DNA from: Tremella fuciformis
Taxonomy: Eukaryota > Basidiomycota > Tremellomycetes > Tremellales > Tremellaceae
Direction: 5' to 3'
DNA length: 64,000 nucleotides
NCBI GenBank assembly: GCA_032768795.1
Contig: CP136490.1
Span: 5,208,001 to 5,272,000 of the forward strand
Part shown: piece after piece, positions 35,180-47,481 of the stretch
How the letters are laid out: every line of letters starts with the position of its first letter
How positions within the stretch are numbered: the first letter of the stretch is position 1
The notes under the pieces: generated by a model
What the model saw: only the letters and a program-made list of their open reading frames with translations
Database searches by the model: none
What the model was told of the DNA's origin: nothing
Position numbers and translations under genes: made by a program

Positions 35180-35757
35180 GATGATCGTCCGGGCTTGGCG
35201 GCTGCCTTCGGCGTGAATGTACCAAGTCAGGACAAGCGGAGCATGTCACAGATAGACTTTTCTAGAGCAACCTGTCGGAACCTGTGGCAGTCGAGAGGTA
35301 ACATGCAGTAGATATGGTCGAACTGTCGCTGACGTCGCCATACAGGTAGGAGGTGTTCATGATTCATGGTCCGTCGACAGACAGACCGGGTGTTCCTGTT
35401 CCGGCTATCGTGAAGGACGACCCTGAACTGAAACAGCCTCCACTCTCCCACGGTCATTTCGTTTTCAATCACCACCCAAGCACCAGGTCGGGCAGCTCGG
35501 TGTCACCTCTTCTCCTTCACCAATAGTTCTTCGATTGCGTCACGTCGTTCTCCACATCGCAGGTAGCTTCGAGTACAGTCATTCAGATCAGCACTTGTAT
35601 ATCGTCCCCGAGACATAGCTCCTCGAGGTGGCCGGTCTTCTCGAGGTCGACTCTCGCCCGGGAATTCCCGGCCTTTCCCCTGGCAGTGCTCGTCTAAGGC
35701 TATTGGAAGCCGCTTGTAGCGCGACTCTTGGCGGTCCCATCAGAGACAACCGTCACA
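35180..35757. other. Divergent promoter region, HMG-CoA lyase / SIN3
   Basis: About 580 bases between two outward-reading start codons. An open minus-strand stretch at 35227-35475 has no conserved features. Promoters of both genes are expected here. Confidence 0.5.
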
Positions 35758-38700
35758 ATGGACTCGAGGCAGGACACCTACAGGCCGCTCAATGTGCGCG
35801 ATGCGCTGAGCTACCTCGATCAGGTCAAAGTGAGTCCCGACGTGCTCTCCGTCACGAGCCCTTCCCCTCACCCGCAACACCCATGGCTCATCTGTGTATC
35901 CATCCGCCCATATCTCTTCTGGGCCACGAGATTTCGATGTAGTGTAGCTGACGCGCGTAGAACCAGTTCCACGATCATCCGGATGTATACAATCGCTTTT
36001 TGGATATTATGAAGGAGTTCAAGGGGCAGATGTGAGCTATCGCAGGCGTCTGCCGCGCATCCTAGCTGACGATGCTCCAGGATTGATACTCCGGGCGTCA
36101 TTGATCGCGTATCCACCCTGTTCCGGGGTCATCCTTCCCTCATCCAAGGTTTCAATACCTTTCTACCTCCTGGATATCGCATAGAGTGCTCAAATGGTGA
36201 CGATGATGGCGGGAAGATCACGGTCACCACACCCTCCGGTACCGTCAGCCAGATGCCTGGAGCGCTCTCTGCCGCGATTCATCAACGTCACAGAGAGGAT
36301 CTCGCCCTGAATCGCGCTAGTCCTGGCCGCTTCGATGGCGCGGCGTCGACAGCAGCGCCCCTTGACCCTTTGCCTGCTGCGTCCTCTCACTTATCGTCCG
36401 GCCCACCTCCCTTTCAGAGCACTCAGACCTCGCGTGCACCAGCCACTGCTACCGCCGCCGCTCCCGCCGCTACTGCTGCTTCTACCTCTCGCCCTGCAAC
36501 TGCGAATCAGACCGGCCCATCCTCCATCCCGCTTCCTGCACACTCGCAGACCGCTGCAGCCCCCTCAGGCCCTTCGACACCCTCGGCTGTACAGTTTCTC
36601 GCATCTGGCGGAGGCCTGAGTGCAGTGACAGCGCAAGCTGGATCAAGAGGCCAGCTCTTGGAGTTCAACCACGCCATTTCCTTCGTGAACAAAATCAAAA
36701 ACAGATTTAACCAGGACCACGACACCTATAAGCAGTTCTTGGAAATTTTGCAGACTTATCAGCGGGATACTCGAGACATTGCAGAGGTCAATCGACTTAT
36801 CTCTACGCGAACATAAGCTGAGCGCGCAGGTCTATGAGCAGGTGCAAAAACTTTTCATCAACGCCCCAGATCTTCTCGACGAATTCAAGCAATTCCTACC
36901 AGAAAACGGACAAGGTGGTCTGGCTGGGCTTGGCAGTGCAGCTCTTGGCGGTGCAGTCCCTCCCCTTACCGATCGCGCCGGCGCAAAGAGGGGCAGCAAG
37001 GATACCAAGGATGGGACTGCTCCCAAGAAGCGAAGGGGCGGTCCAAGCGACCCTACAAAGGCTGCCCAGAAGGTCAATTGTTCTGTCACGTTGTTTTCTT
37101 TCAGCTGATGCCTTCAGCGTAAGGCTCATGGGAAGGCGGACAGTCCTTCGGAGGATATGGACACCACGTTCCCCGCCAACACTCCGCAAACTCTGGCTTC
37201 TGCTGATGAAGTCGCATTCTTCGACAAAGTCAAAAAATTCATTGACGACAAAGTCAGCTATCACGAGTTCCTGAAGCTTATCAACCTCTACAATCAGGAT
37301 ATGATCGACCCTCGTACGCTCATCGAGCGTGCCGAGACTTTCTTGGCCGGGTCAGGTGATGTCTGGATCAACTTCAAAAAGATGGTAGGAGCGGACGAGT
37401 CCGGGAACGTTCCCCCTGCTTCCAGCTCTGCTCAAGGCGGATACGGATTCGGCGGCATGATCAACATCGACCAGCAAGTAGTTGAGAACACACCGATGCT
37501 CGAGCGGGTCAAACCCGACATGAGCAGCTCCAGGGCAAAGACATACGGGCCAAGCTACAGGAAGTTGCCGAAAACGGTCTGTTCGAATACTCTGCTATAT
37601 GAAATGGCTGATCAATAGGAGATGAACTTGCAGTGCTCTGGTCGTGATGCGATGTGTTGGGAGGTCCTGAACGACGAATGGGTTTCACATCCGACGTGGG
37701 CCGCGGAGGACGCTGCTCCATTCATGGCACACAAGAAAAACACGTATGAGGAGGCACTTCACAAATCCGAAGAGGAGAGGCACGAGTATGATTATCATAT
37801 AGAGGCAAATTTGCGCACCATCGCCTTGCTTGAGCCGCTCAAGGCGAAGATCGATACTATGGATGCCGAGGAGCGACAACATTTCAGTCTCAAATCAGGC
37901 TTGGGTGGACAAAGCAAATCGATCTATCAGCGCATCATCAAGAAGGTGTACGGCAAAGAGCTTGGGCCCGAAATTATACGAGCGTTGCACGAAAACCCAG
38001 TCGTTGCTCTCCCCATCGTTCTCGAGCGTCTGCGTGGGAAAGACGAGGAATGGAAGAAGGCCCAACGGGAGTGGAATCGCGTCTGGCGCGAGCAAGATGC
38101 GAAGAACTTTTACAAGGCTCTCGACCACCAAGTCGTTCAGTTCAAAACGAATGACAAGAAATTCATCGCCCCGAAATCGCTCATCGGCGAGATTGAGGTT
38201 ATCCGCCGCGAGCAAGCCAACAAGCGTGCGGCACTCCTTGCACCTCAATCAACCCGCGCTCAACCGCAATTCAATTTCGTCTTCGAGGACATCGAGGTCG
38301 TGAAGGATGTCATCAAGCTTGTCATTCTCTATCTCGACCGAGTCAATGCGAGCTTGAGTCATAGCGATAAGACGCGCATCGAGATGCACCTTCGACAATT
38401 GATTCCCTATCTCATGATGCTGGACAAGGACGAGTTCGACGCAGACTTCAGCGAAGACCAAGCTGGAACCGATTCGGACTCTGAAGCGATGACCGATGCA
38501 GATGCCGACGAAGAAGAGAACGGAGACTCAGCAGCCAAAAAGTCCAAGAAGCATTCTGACGACTTGCGGAAGCAATTGTTCAAGGCCGCGGAGAAAGAGG
38601 GTCGGGACAAGAGCGCGACGGGCACGCCAGTGCCCGATGACGTTGCGGCAAACGGCGCGACCCGCTCGACCGAGGGTACACCTATGACGGACGGCGACCG

Positions 38701-40023
38701 AGCGGACACACCGGTGCCGGCAGCCGCCGATCCCGAAGCTGTCGCTGAGGCAATTGAGAAGGATAAAGCCGGGGCAGACGCAAATGAGCAGACTTGGGTG
38801 CAGATCGAAACGGCTGCTTCTTCCTCTGTTTCGTCCGAGCACGGCTCTGGAGATGTAGCATTCAAGACAAAAGTTGTTCGCAAAGCCAACTTCTTCGGCA
38901 ACTCCAATTATTATGTACTTATTCGCCTGATCCAGGTAGGTAATCCTCGCCCATCCCCAGGTCCGGCTGACAGGCCCAGCTTCTCTACTCGAGGCTCAAG
39001 ACTTGCAAGACGTACGCAGAGAAGGCTGCACAAGAAAAACGCACCCCAGTGAATCCCGTGGCGGTGGATATGGGCCTTGTCGAGCCAGAATCGACGAACT
39101 TCGGCATCGAGGGTGGAGAGAATCCTGCGCAGCACTACTATATGCACCTTCTCAGCGCCGCTGAAAAGCTCTTCGACGGAGAAATCGATACTTTGACTTA
39201 CGAGGAGACTTTGAGGATTATGTTCCAGACCAACGCGTACATCATGTTCACTCTCGATCGGGTCCTGTCACAGATCGTCAAGCAAGTGAGTGATGTCGTT
39301 TGTTGACGCGAGGACCAGTTGAGCTTCAGACTCAAACAATTATCGGAGATCTCAAGTCTCAAGAGCTATTTGGGCTGCTGGAGCGGGACCGCGTTCAAGA
39401 GAGGACCACCACTCGTCAACAGATTGCATACCGGATGTCAGCTGAAGGCTTGCTTGGCGGTGAAGAGAGCTTGTTCCGGATGGAATGGGTAAGCCGACTA
39501 TCCGAAGCTGCGACTCCAGCTGATGTCATAGCACGCTTCAACATCGACTTTGTCCGTGCAATTGATGGGCCGAGACGATTTGACCGTGGACGACGCCGAA
39601 ACAGCAGCACAGAGATGGAGGCAATACATCGACAGTTATGTCCTGGTCAGTGGATGTCATAAACAAGGAATGCGGTCGTCTAACAATCAGACACATGCCA
39701 CCGAAGGACTTCCAGCCAGAGTCGATGAGCCTTTCCTCTCTCGAACCTTGGTCGACATTCCCGAGGCATCCATCGAGGAGGGCTTCGAGACCAAATCCGG
39801 ACTCGAGATCAAGATTGCCCTAGGCAACTACCGCATGTTCTATACTCCTGATACCGAGGACTACTTCCACCGGAAACGCACTTCGGCCGAGCTCGTCGAA
39901 CAGGATGCAAAAGAAACTGAAGAAGCAAGCGCCGCTAAACGGCGGTTGGATGATTGGGTGGGAAAGAAGACGGGCATCACAACCGCCATGGCAGTGGAGC
40001 CCTCCGCAGTCACGTCCGCGTAG
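35758..40023 (+). CDS. SIN3: SIN3 transcriptional corepressor
   Basis: Scaffold of the Sin3-Rpd3 histone deacetylase complex in the nucleus. The start gives [20 protein letters not shown], leading straight into PAH1 ([20 protein letters not shown]). After a long Ser/Thr/Pro/Ala linker come PAH2 ([27 protein letters not shown]) and PAH3 ([28 protein letters not shown]). The deacetylase-interaction domain follows: [20 protein letters not shown], then [11 protein letters not shown] and [16 protein letters not shown]. The C-terminal part has an acidic Asp/Glu stretch, [15 protein letters not shown] and [10 protein letters not shown], as in the Sin3 C-terminal domain. About ten introns. The PAH4 region between the interaction domain and the acidic stretch is less clear. 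Confidence 0.95.
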
Positions 40024-40536
40024 ATATCGGGCGCAAAGATAGGGCGAAGGCGTGACCGGCTTGAATTATAGGTTGTCATTCATGAGGGTCGAGTTTTCAT
40101 CTGTTTCAGTTTTACGAATTGGGCATGAATGACTGTGTGTCTCTTTGATTTCAATGAGGCAGTTGAGAGGAAAATGTCCATCTTTCACGGATACCCAGGA
40201 GTAATCTCGACTATAATGGCCTACCTAAATACTCGAGCGCTTCCTGTCATCTCCCTCGGACAGTCGCCTTCCCTATCACACTTGATACCACCTAGTCGGG
40301 TGTCCATCATCGTCTCAGTCGTAGCCGCTCGCTTGTGCCGGTCGCCAGTTGGTAAAGATACAAATCTACTTTCAAGTGAGAAGGGAGGTAGCAAAGAATT
40401 CGCACAGAAGAAGAATGAACTATTGACGAGAGATGGGTGAATGAAGGGAAAAAAAGGTTCGAAAACAGCTCACACTAGATACTGAAGATGAAAGTGGAAG
40501 AAAAACCTGAAGGCAAAGAGGGGCATCCGGACGAGA
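40024..40536. other. Convergent 3' region, SIN3 / secreted protein
   Basis: 3' flanks of two converging genes. A 103-codon open frame at 40129-40440 (plus) was considered and not accepted. An A-rich run lies at about 40446-40455. Confidence 0.45.
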
Positions 40537-42532
40537 TCAATAGGCCGCAGCGTCGACGCAGAGTCGCACATAATCCTGGACCTGTTCGTTGAGCGCGAGG
40601 TGCAAGTCATGCTGCATGTCCGGGGGACATGCCTTGCGCGTCAGCAGGAGCCGCTACAGCTATAGAAGATGCTTACCTGCATGTCATGCAAGAGTCCAAG
40701 GGCATCCGTGTGGGCACACAAGTCGACCATCTGGCCGACTTTGTAATCGTGTTGCGGGTCACAGGGAACGGTATGAGCCGGAGGGTTTGAGCCGCTTCCC
40801 TGGGCAGGTCGCGGCTTCCCCCCGTTGTTGTTCTGAGCGCTGGGCTGGACTTGTACTTCATGCTCGTGCGCATTACCGTTGTTCCCGGTCGGGTCCTGGT
40901 ATATGAGCTTCTCTCATGGCTGGGGATCAAATTCCGTAAGAGCGAAAAACACTCACCGATGTGACTTGGACGTAAGGTGAGGCTGATGGCGAAGCCTGTG
41001 CCGAGGCCGAGGCCGACACCGACGAAGCTTGGCTCGGCTTTGTCACGGCAGAAGCCGAAGGGCTCGCACTGGCCTTGGATGCTGAAGATGACGCCGCCGC
41101 AAGTGGTGAGGCTGAAGCCGAGGCAGCCGCCGAGGCTGATTTGGACGGGGCAGCAGAAGAGGCCGGTATCGAAACCTTCTGGCTCACAATCGGTACCGAC
41201 GCTGCAATGTGCTCGTCAGGTCCGATCGTCACCTTGACAGGCACTGCGAGGTGCATGACCTTTTCGACGTCCGCTGCGAGGTCGTCAGAATTGGCAACCG
41301 CCGGCCCCAGTGGAGACTTGGAGACCGTTGCGCCGCCCTGTTTCATCGGGGCAGCAACGACCGGTGACCCGATAGCGGCGCTATCTGCCTGCTTGACTTG
41401 TTTTCCTCCGGGAGTTCCTTGACCTCCTGAGGCGCCAGTGTTTCCGGCTGGGGTGGGAAGCTGGACCTTTACGTTGCTTTTCGGCGAAGACGTGTCGACC
41501 GTCCCGATCTCCGTGTCCTTGCCCGGTGTTTCTACGACGTGTGCACCCTTGTTGTCTTGGGTAACAGAGACGATGCCATCGTGGCCTGGACCTGACGTGC
41601 CGGGCAGAAGGTTGACAGTGATGGCTCGATGGACATTCACTTCGGTCGGCCCCTTATGGCCAACCTCAGCAGGCTGTCCAAATTTGAATTCGCTGGCCTT
41701 GACACTGTTGCCCGTGCTCTGTAAATGAGCCATTTCGCAAGCAATCCGACCGTGTGGCAGCTCACTTTGTCGTGCGGATCGTTCAAGATCACCGTAGACC
41801 CGGTGCTTTGATTCTGGACCTTGGGTCTATTGGCATCAACCGGCTGGTCGTGAGCGTCAGAACACCTCATTCGCGTCAACATACGCCGTCGTGATGCTTG
41901 TCGGCGACATCCACTTTCTCCACGCTCTCCCCCTGCTGCTTCCTGCCATGGTGAATTCCAACCTTGATGTTTTCGTCGTCGCTCTTGATCGTTTCGCCCG
42001 GCTTGGTAAAGGCGTTGCCCTGGGTTTGCGGGACATGCGAGCGGTACTTTTCGTGTTTGGCCAGAGCAGCCTCGGACTCCCCGACCAGCATCCCCGGTAT
42101 CACAACGCTGCCTTTCCTATGATGGACCTTGTTCTCCTCATAGGGTCGACCAAATTTGGCGATGTCATCGAGAGGCTGGGATCCAGCGTGCGCGTCAGTT
42201 TCGGCTTGGTATCCTTTCGATCTCGGCTGAGCCCGCCCATGCGTAGTGTGATTTTCGTGCTCTTTGACGTCCGGCAGGACGCCCTTGGCCCTGCCATGAT
42301 GATGGCTGCCGCCACGATGATGACCGTCCTTGTGATGCTCCTTACGAGAATGAATGTGCTGGAGGTCGACCGAGTCGCGCGTCCCATGGTGCTTGCCGCC
42401 AGAATTGTGGTGCCTACCTAGGCCCTTGTCGGACGAGCGGTGCGGGTTTGGACCGGGGTTCGCGATGGGCGCACCGATGGCCGATGTGGCGAGAAGCGCG
42501 AGAATGGCGAATTGGCTAGAGGAAGTACGCAT
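40537..42532 (-). CDS. Secreted His-rich, Ser/Ala-rich protein of unknown function
   Basis: The start at 42532 gives a clean signal peptide (MRTSSSQFAILALLATSAIG, cleavage near APIANPG). The first 200 residues are extremely rich in His, Lys and Gly (HHNSGGKHHG, HHKDGHHRGGSHHHGR), suggesting metal binding. Two short introns near 41722-41882 lead to a segment with NQSTGSTVIL and AITVNLLPGTSGPGHDG, then a tract built of Ser-Ala repeats (SASAAASASAS) typical of heavily O-glycosylated wall proteins. Two 3' exons add a Asn/Gly/Pro linker and a compact C-terminus, DPQHDYKVGQMVDLCAHTDA and ALNEQVQDYVRLCVDAAAY, with a few Cys. I do not recognise the family. No GPI signal is visible. Cell-wall or extracellular location is inferred. 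Confidence 0.7.
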
Positions 42533-42990
42533 TATGAATCTTGTATTCAGCTGAGAGTGTGGGTCAGAGCGAGGCGTCAGACTGGTCGGCTTGAGCGATG
42601 TTGCGTAAGTTAAGGAGCGTGAGATCGGTCGCAGGCTGCTATTGTCGAGCTGTTGATCGGGTCGGGATGGTCAGTCAGGTGAGGGCTGATGAGTGCGGAG
42701 AATGCGCATCAGCAAGCTTTATGTCAGAGGCGATAAGGCCGTTGCGCTTCGCTGCTGAGTTCCTTTTGGACGCTGTCGGCGACAATGTCCAGCCAAGCGA
42801 ACAGCGTCCATGAGCTGAGCACCGACTCGGGCTGCGACAGCTTCTTTGGGTCTAGTTCCGGACAAGATGCATGAAGTGTCTCACTTCATGTCGTCAGATG
42901 CGGGATTGCTGCTCGCTTTCGGATCATGGACACGTGAGCTGACAACGAATACAGAAGCCCGGAAAGGCGAATCTTGAATATGCGAATGAT
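42533..42990. other. Intergenic
   Basis: Promoter and leader of the secreted protein and 3' flank of TRM10. No gene seen. Confidence 0.5.
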
Positions 42991-44343
42991 TCATGCCCCG
43001 GGGGCTTGCCCAACGGACTCGCCGGCCGGGTCCAGGTCGACATCGTTGGCCTCGGGGTCCTCGCCATCATTCTCGCCGCCATCTCCGTCAGCCTCGGCCG
43101 ATTCCGTGCCATCTGTTCTCTGATTTCTTTGTTTTTTGCCAGGGGCATATTTCCGCAATGGGATGACGGCATGAAACGCCTCACGCCAATCATTTCTCGC
43201 GAGATATTCGGCAAGGATCTCCAGGACCTGATTGACGGTCAAGACCTTTCTGGTGGGCAGGTTGGCGATGTAGGTTCCTATTGGCAGTCTCGCTGTGCGG
43301 ATTCCCAGCTTCTCCGCCTTCTCTTGGCACAGATTCTGTGATTCAGTCTTCCGCGCTGGGCCACATGCGACAGCAACTGACCTTATAGCGGTTTCGATCA
43401 ACGATTCCCCCGATGATATAAACCTCATCTTCCGCCAAAGTCGATAGCTCGTCCTCGGCATCAGCCGACAGATAGACCAGCTTGTGCTTGCCAGAGATCT
43501 TAGGAGGCAGACGCGGACCCGTCAATACGGCTTCGAGGTTTCGACCAATGATCGGTGTTGACGAAGCTTCGGTCGGCGGGACCGCCGTAAAGTCGCGTGA
43601 AGGTTCCAAGCTTGCTGAGATTTCTGCTGCCTCCAGAGCCTTAGACACGTCCTCCAGACCTTGGCTCCACCAATACGACCGCGTCCAGCGCTCGAAAGCC
43701 GTTTTACTCATCTTCTCCCAAAGGCGGGGAGACATGGTCGGAGAAAAGCTCGTATGCAAGATCGTAGAGAAGGGTTGCTTGGCCGTTCGATTTGCAGAGT
43801 AGACGTATCCAAGCTGGCTCGCCATACTCGTGATTTCCTGCCTCGTCAGGCCCAATGTACGCCATGGCACGACCGAGTCTTTCGCTGACCTGGTCGGTCA
43901 TGAGCTCGTCAAAGCCCAGATCGATAATGATCCCTCCTCCCCAATCTTGTGCCCCTGCTGCTGCATGCCGCTTGGCCACTTTGCGCTTCTTGTCCCACGC
44001 CTTGCGATCCTCGATGAACTTCTGCTGCTCTGGTGTCAGGGTTCCGGCTGCCTCGCTGGCTTTAAGTTGATGCAGCTTCTCGCGTCGCCGGGCTTTCTCC
44101 TGCGCCCTTTTGATTGGTTTGAGTTCTTGTATCCGAGCCTCGACTTCAGCTATATTCCCTGTTACAAGCGCCGCGGCAGTCACCCACAAGCCTGGCAGCG
44201 CGCTTCATTGCCTTCTTGCTCATGGGCGTATCGCCCTGCTCACCAGATGAGCTCGGGCCGGCATGAGTCGATGGCCCAGCTCGAATCTCGGCTCCCGAAG
44301 ACTTTATGTCCTGGTTATACGCAGTCTCCTCGTCGATGTCCAT
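42991..44343 (-). CDS. TRM10: tRNA (guanine-9-N1) methyltransferase TRM10
   Basis: SPOUT-fold methyltransferase placing m1G at position 9 of tRNA, nuclear or cytosolic. The ATG at 44343 gives MDIDEETAYNQD, then a basic helical N-terminus (KPIKRAQEKARRREKLHQLK), the first core strand WGGGIIIDLGFDELMT, SRLWEKM-WTRSYWWSQG, GKHKLVYLSADAEDELSTL, the trefoil-knot DEVYIIGGIVDRNRYK, and after an intron NLCQEKAEKLGIRTARLPIG and TVNQVLEILAEYLARNDW. The DRN(R/H) and LPI elements are the known SAM-pocket signatures. An acidic tail (DGGENDGEDPEANDVD) closes the protein. About four introns. It is divergent from the E2 gene. Confidence 0.93.
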
Positions 44344-44636
44344 GCTGCAAGACTCGGCACTCAATTAGAGTGACAAGGACACACTGGAAATTTCGCTGGA
44401 AATCCTGGCTAAACGGAGTGAGGTCGATGGCTTTGGTGCCTGAGCGGCGCGGCTTGGGGCATTGTACTGTAACTTTCTTGCTACCTGTTTCCAGTCATCG
44501 CTTCTTCTTCATCTTGGCGACTATACGTGGTCATCTTGCTTCTCACGGACTACACATACAGCGCGCAAGCTCGACTACAACCTTCAAGCTATACAACTCA
44601 CGTCCGAGAGACCTTATCGGTCGCACACTCGCCACC

Positions 44637-45817
44637 ATGTCCGACGCTCGCATGCGGAGAGTGCAGAAAGAGATCCGGGGTGAGCTTGCCACCGAGAGCT
44701 GCCTCGAGCATGCGCGTGTTCGAACGAGGAGATGCTCATGATTGATAGACTGTGCAAAGGACAAGACATCCCAGATCAGCCTCGAGAGTAAGCCCCAGCG
44801 TCTGACCTACGCGAGCTCAGCTAAGCTTAGTGATCGATGAGAACCCATTTCACCTGATCGGCGCCTTCCCGGGACCGGTGAGAGGGGGTGGCTGTCAGCA
44901 GACAACATGTTGACGCTCTAGCCCGACACGCCGTACGAGGGAGGCTACTACGAAGTTGTGAGTCTGACCCTGGCCCCGGAACTAGGATTGACTCGCAGGA
45001 CATCGTTGTCCCGGAATCCTACCCATTTCAGCCAGTCAAGATGAAGTTCATAACGTGCGTATCTCCTGCCTGCACCACGGCCAAGCAAGCGCTGACGACT
45101 CAGAAAAGTCTACCGTACGTGGCGTGTTATGCCTGTGGTCAGCTGACGTTGTAAGACCCCAACGTATCCTCGGCCAGCGTGAGTGGATGATGATGTTGGG
45201 CAGGATGTGACTGATCGTCAGGGAGCCATTTGTCTTGGTCAGCATGGACCTGAGCTCAGTTCCAAGATCTGACGTTCAGACATTTTGAAAGACGCCTGGT
45301 CCCCCGTCTTGACGCTCAAATCGACCCTGATATCCCTACAATCTTTGCTATGTGAACCCGTGCCGAACGACCCGCAGGACGCCGAAGGTGGACCGTCTTG
45401 CCAAGTCTTGGGGACTCACAGCTGACGGTGTAGTTGCAAAGCACTATCTTGCCGACCGAAACTCCTTCAATGCGACCGCCAAGCACTGGGCACAAGCTTA
45501 CGCCCAAGCCCCTGCGCACAAGAAGACGAGCGTGCCCGGAAAGGTAGCCACCGACGCTGAGATGGCGGGTCTGAGCGAGGAGAGCGTAACGGGCTTCACA
45601 GAAATGGGGTTTCCACGGGACAAGGTGGTGAGTCCCAGATTGTCGACACCCTAATGAAATGATGCTGATCGCTGCAGATACAGGTGCTGAAGCGGTTGAA
45701 TTACCGAGGGAATGTCGTCAACACACTACCGATGGATACAGTCAGTAGATTCAACCGGACGCGATTATCGAAGGCACTGATCAATTGCAGGTGATGGAGG
45801 CATTGCTGAGCTCATGA
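44637..45817 (+). CDS. UBC1: UBC1/UBE2K-type ubiquitin-conjugating enzyme E2 with UBA domain
   Basis: Ubiquitin E2 that extends Lys48 chains. The coding region is split by about ten short introns. Spliced, it reads [20 protein letters not shown], then [40 protein letters not shown], the active-site [32 protein letters not shown] and a C-terminal UBA ([26 protein letters not shown]). The catalytic Cys follows GAI as usual. One internal exon (about 45106-45116, encoding the KVY junction) is only 11 nt long. The UBA tail makes it UBC1-like rather than a plain UBCD1-type E2. Confidence 0.93.
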
Positions 45818-45971
45818 CACACCGCTTGCGACTGAGTGGATACTTCTGGAATCCTTGGAGTTTCTTGATCTCGCCTCCCCCAGGGGCGGACCCATATGCG
45901 GGACACAGAACAATGATGAGTGATGCACATGTTGCCATTTCTACCGTACCGCTGCCCATGCAATTATCCCC

Positions 45972-46373
45972 TCATCTCCCCCGATTGGCGACGTTGGCGT
46001 CCCGCGCCTTTGCCGCCGCCTCAAGAGTAGCCTTCTGCCGCAATTCGAGCGTGCGGCGCTTGTTGAAATAGTCGATCTGACCTCAGTGGGATGGACACAA
46101 CGCTGTCGCTGGTCGAAGTGGAGACTTGAAGGCAAGGGCGGGACTCACCCAGCTCCTGCCACAGTCTTTCTCATATCCCTCCTTCTCGACAGCACATACG
46201 CCATTCTCTTCGCCTGCCACAGTAACATTGCTCGCATCGAGACACCGAAAATACTTGTCCCTCGAGTCCCAACACGCTTTGCGCTCCTCTCTCGACGGGG
46301 CGGCGCCGGGAGCGGACGCGGAAGAGGTCGAGGCTGAGGTTGAGGCGGATGAGGATGAGCCGAAGCCGAACAT
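45972..46373 (-). CDS. COA6: Cytochrome c oxidase assembly factor 6 (COA6)
   Basis: Twin-Cys intermembrane-space protein needed to load copper into Cox2 of complex IV. MFGFGSSSSAS gives a Ser-rich N-terminus, then the fold REERKACWDSRDKYFRCLD (C-x9-C) and CAVEKEGYEKDCGRSW (C-x10-C), followed after one intron by IDYFNKRRTLELRQKATL and a stop in NRGR. The Cys spacing, the W-x-x-R-D-x-Y-F core and the Y-F-N-K-R-R end are diagnostic. The 3' exon begins at an acceptor near 46080. Confidence 0.92.
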
Positions 46374-46757
46374 CTTCGGTGATCCGATCGATCAGACTTT
46401 CAGGAAGAGCGGATGAGAGGGCTGGAGAGGCGGCTTGCTAGCGTCGTCGTTGGCCAGCCTGTGGAAGAGCGATGGTCTCGATGCCGGTTGAAGTGTCAAG
46501 GTGTCAAAGGCCAGTAGAGAGAGAGAGAGAGAGACGCTGAACAGGTCGAAAAAGTCGGCTACGGAGTATGATAGCGGTGCCTGACCAACGATGAGGACGA
46601 CCAGAATGGGCAATCATTCGTGTCCGTCCTTCTTCACGAGGCCAACACGAGGCTAGCTTCGGCGCCGCTTTGTCCATATATCAGGTCGAGTCACGTACTG
46701 CGCCCTTCGCCCTGCTCACTGAAGCAATTGACTCTGTCCCGGATCAATCAGCGCAAG
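46374..46757. other. Divergent promoter region, COA6 / RGG protein
   Basis: Short shared promoter with an AG microsatellite at 46516-46534. No gene seen. Confidence 0.5.
46516..46534. repeat. AG dinucleotide microsatellite
   Basis: About nine AG units between two divergent genes. GA tracts are frequent nucleosome-poor promoter elements in fungi. Confidence 0.7.
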
Positions 46758-47367
46758 ATGGACGACCTTGGCCTGCCCATGAGCTTCGGCAAGCAGACCG
46801 CCGCCCCATCAGCACCGTCCCGGCCTGCCGACACTGCAGCAGCATCGTCGTCTACCGCGACCCGCGGGGAGAGCTCCAGCCGCGGCCCAAGAGGGATTGT
46901 GGGAGCAGGCAAGAAGAGCCGGGGCGGCAGAGGTCGTGGCGCACATCAAGGGGTAGATTCAGGTTGGGCAGGCAGGGCAGCTGCCGGCGCAGACAACGAT
47001 GCGGGATTCAACGAGGGTGTTAAGGTCAGTACATGATAGATTGACAAGGGCCACCTGGGCTGAAGAACAGCGACCACATCCTTCCTCTCAAGAGGTCTCA
47101 TCGCCTTTCGAACCCTCATCTCTACGGCCGGACGCCACACATGGGCACGATTCAGGCTGGAGTGGAGCAGGTAGAGGGCGAGGAGGGCGAGGCAGTGGTC
47201 GTGGTGGTCGTGGAGGGCGGGGCTTTGGGGCTTCTCGAGGTGGACGAGGAGGACACGGAGATGCTAGAAACGAGGGCGAAGCAGAGGGGTTCTTCAAGCC
47301 GAGCATGTGCGAGGATCCCTGGCAGCCGTTGATCGAACGACAGCAGCGCGCAGGACGGGCCTCATGA
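46758..47367 (+). CDS. Small RGG-rich protein with a TTDN1/MPLKIP-like C-terminal motif
   Basis: Two exons joined by an intron of about 44 nt (47027-47070). MDDLGLPMSFGKQ, then Ser/Ala/Thr and basic Arg-Gly segments (KKSRGGRGRGAHQ), Arg-Gly-Gly repeats (GRGRGGRGSGRGGRGGRGFG), and a conserved-looking end GFFKPSMCEDPWQPLIE. The ending F-x-K-P-S-M-x-E-D-P-W resembles the C-terminal motif of metazoan TTDN1/MPLKIP (usually YKPSMLEDPW), a factor linked to RNA lariat processing. The RGG body suggests RNA binding. The homology rests on a dozen residues and memory of the motif, so the family call is cautious. Confidence 0.65.
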
Positions 47368-47481
47368 TTTGCCAAAGACATACTGTTGTTGTAAAAGGAC
47401 GCAATCCTTTGCCCCTAGCCAAGCCAGCAACGCAGACTCTCGATCACCATTATGCATATGTTGCGCAAGATATGAAGCAAA

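Noticed and set aside
35227..35475. 82-codon minus-strand frame upstream of HMG-CoA lyase
   Set aside because: Lies between two divergent start codons, with no family resemblance. Treated as promoter sequence.
36419..36600. Ala/Thr/Ser/Pro-rich stretch in SIN3 as a separate repeat element
   Set aside because: It is in frame, between PAH1 and PAH2, where SIN3 proteins normally have low-complexity linkers.
40129..40440. 103-codon plus-strand open frame downstream of SIN3
   Set aside because: It lies in the convergent 3' region, has no conserved features or splice context, and is most simply 3' UTR of SIN3.
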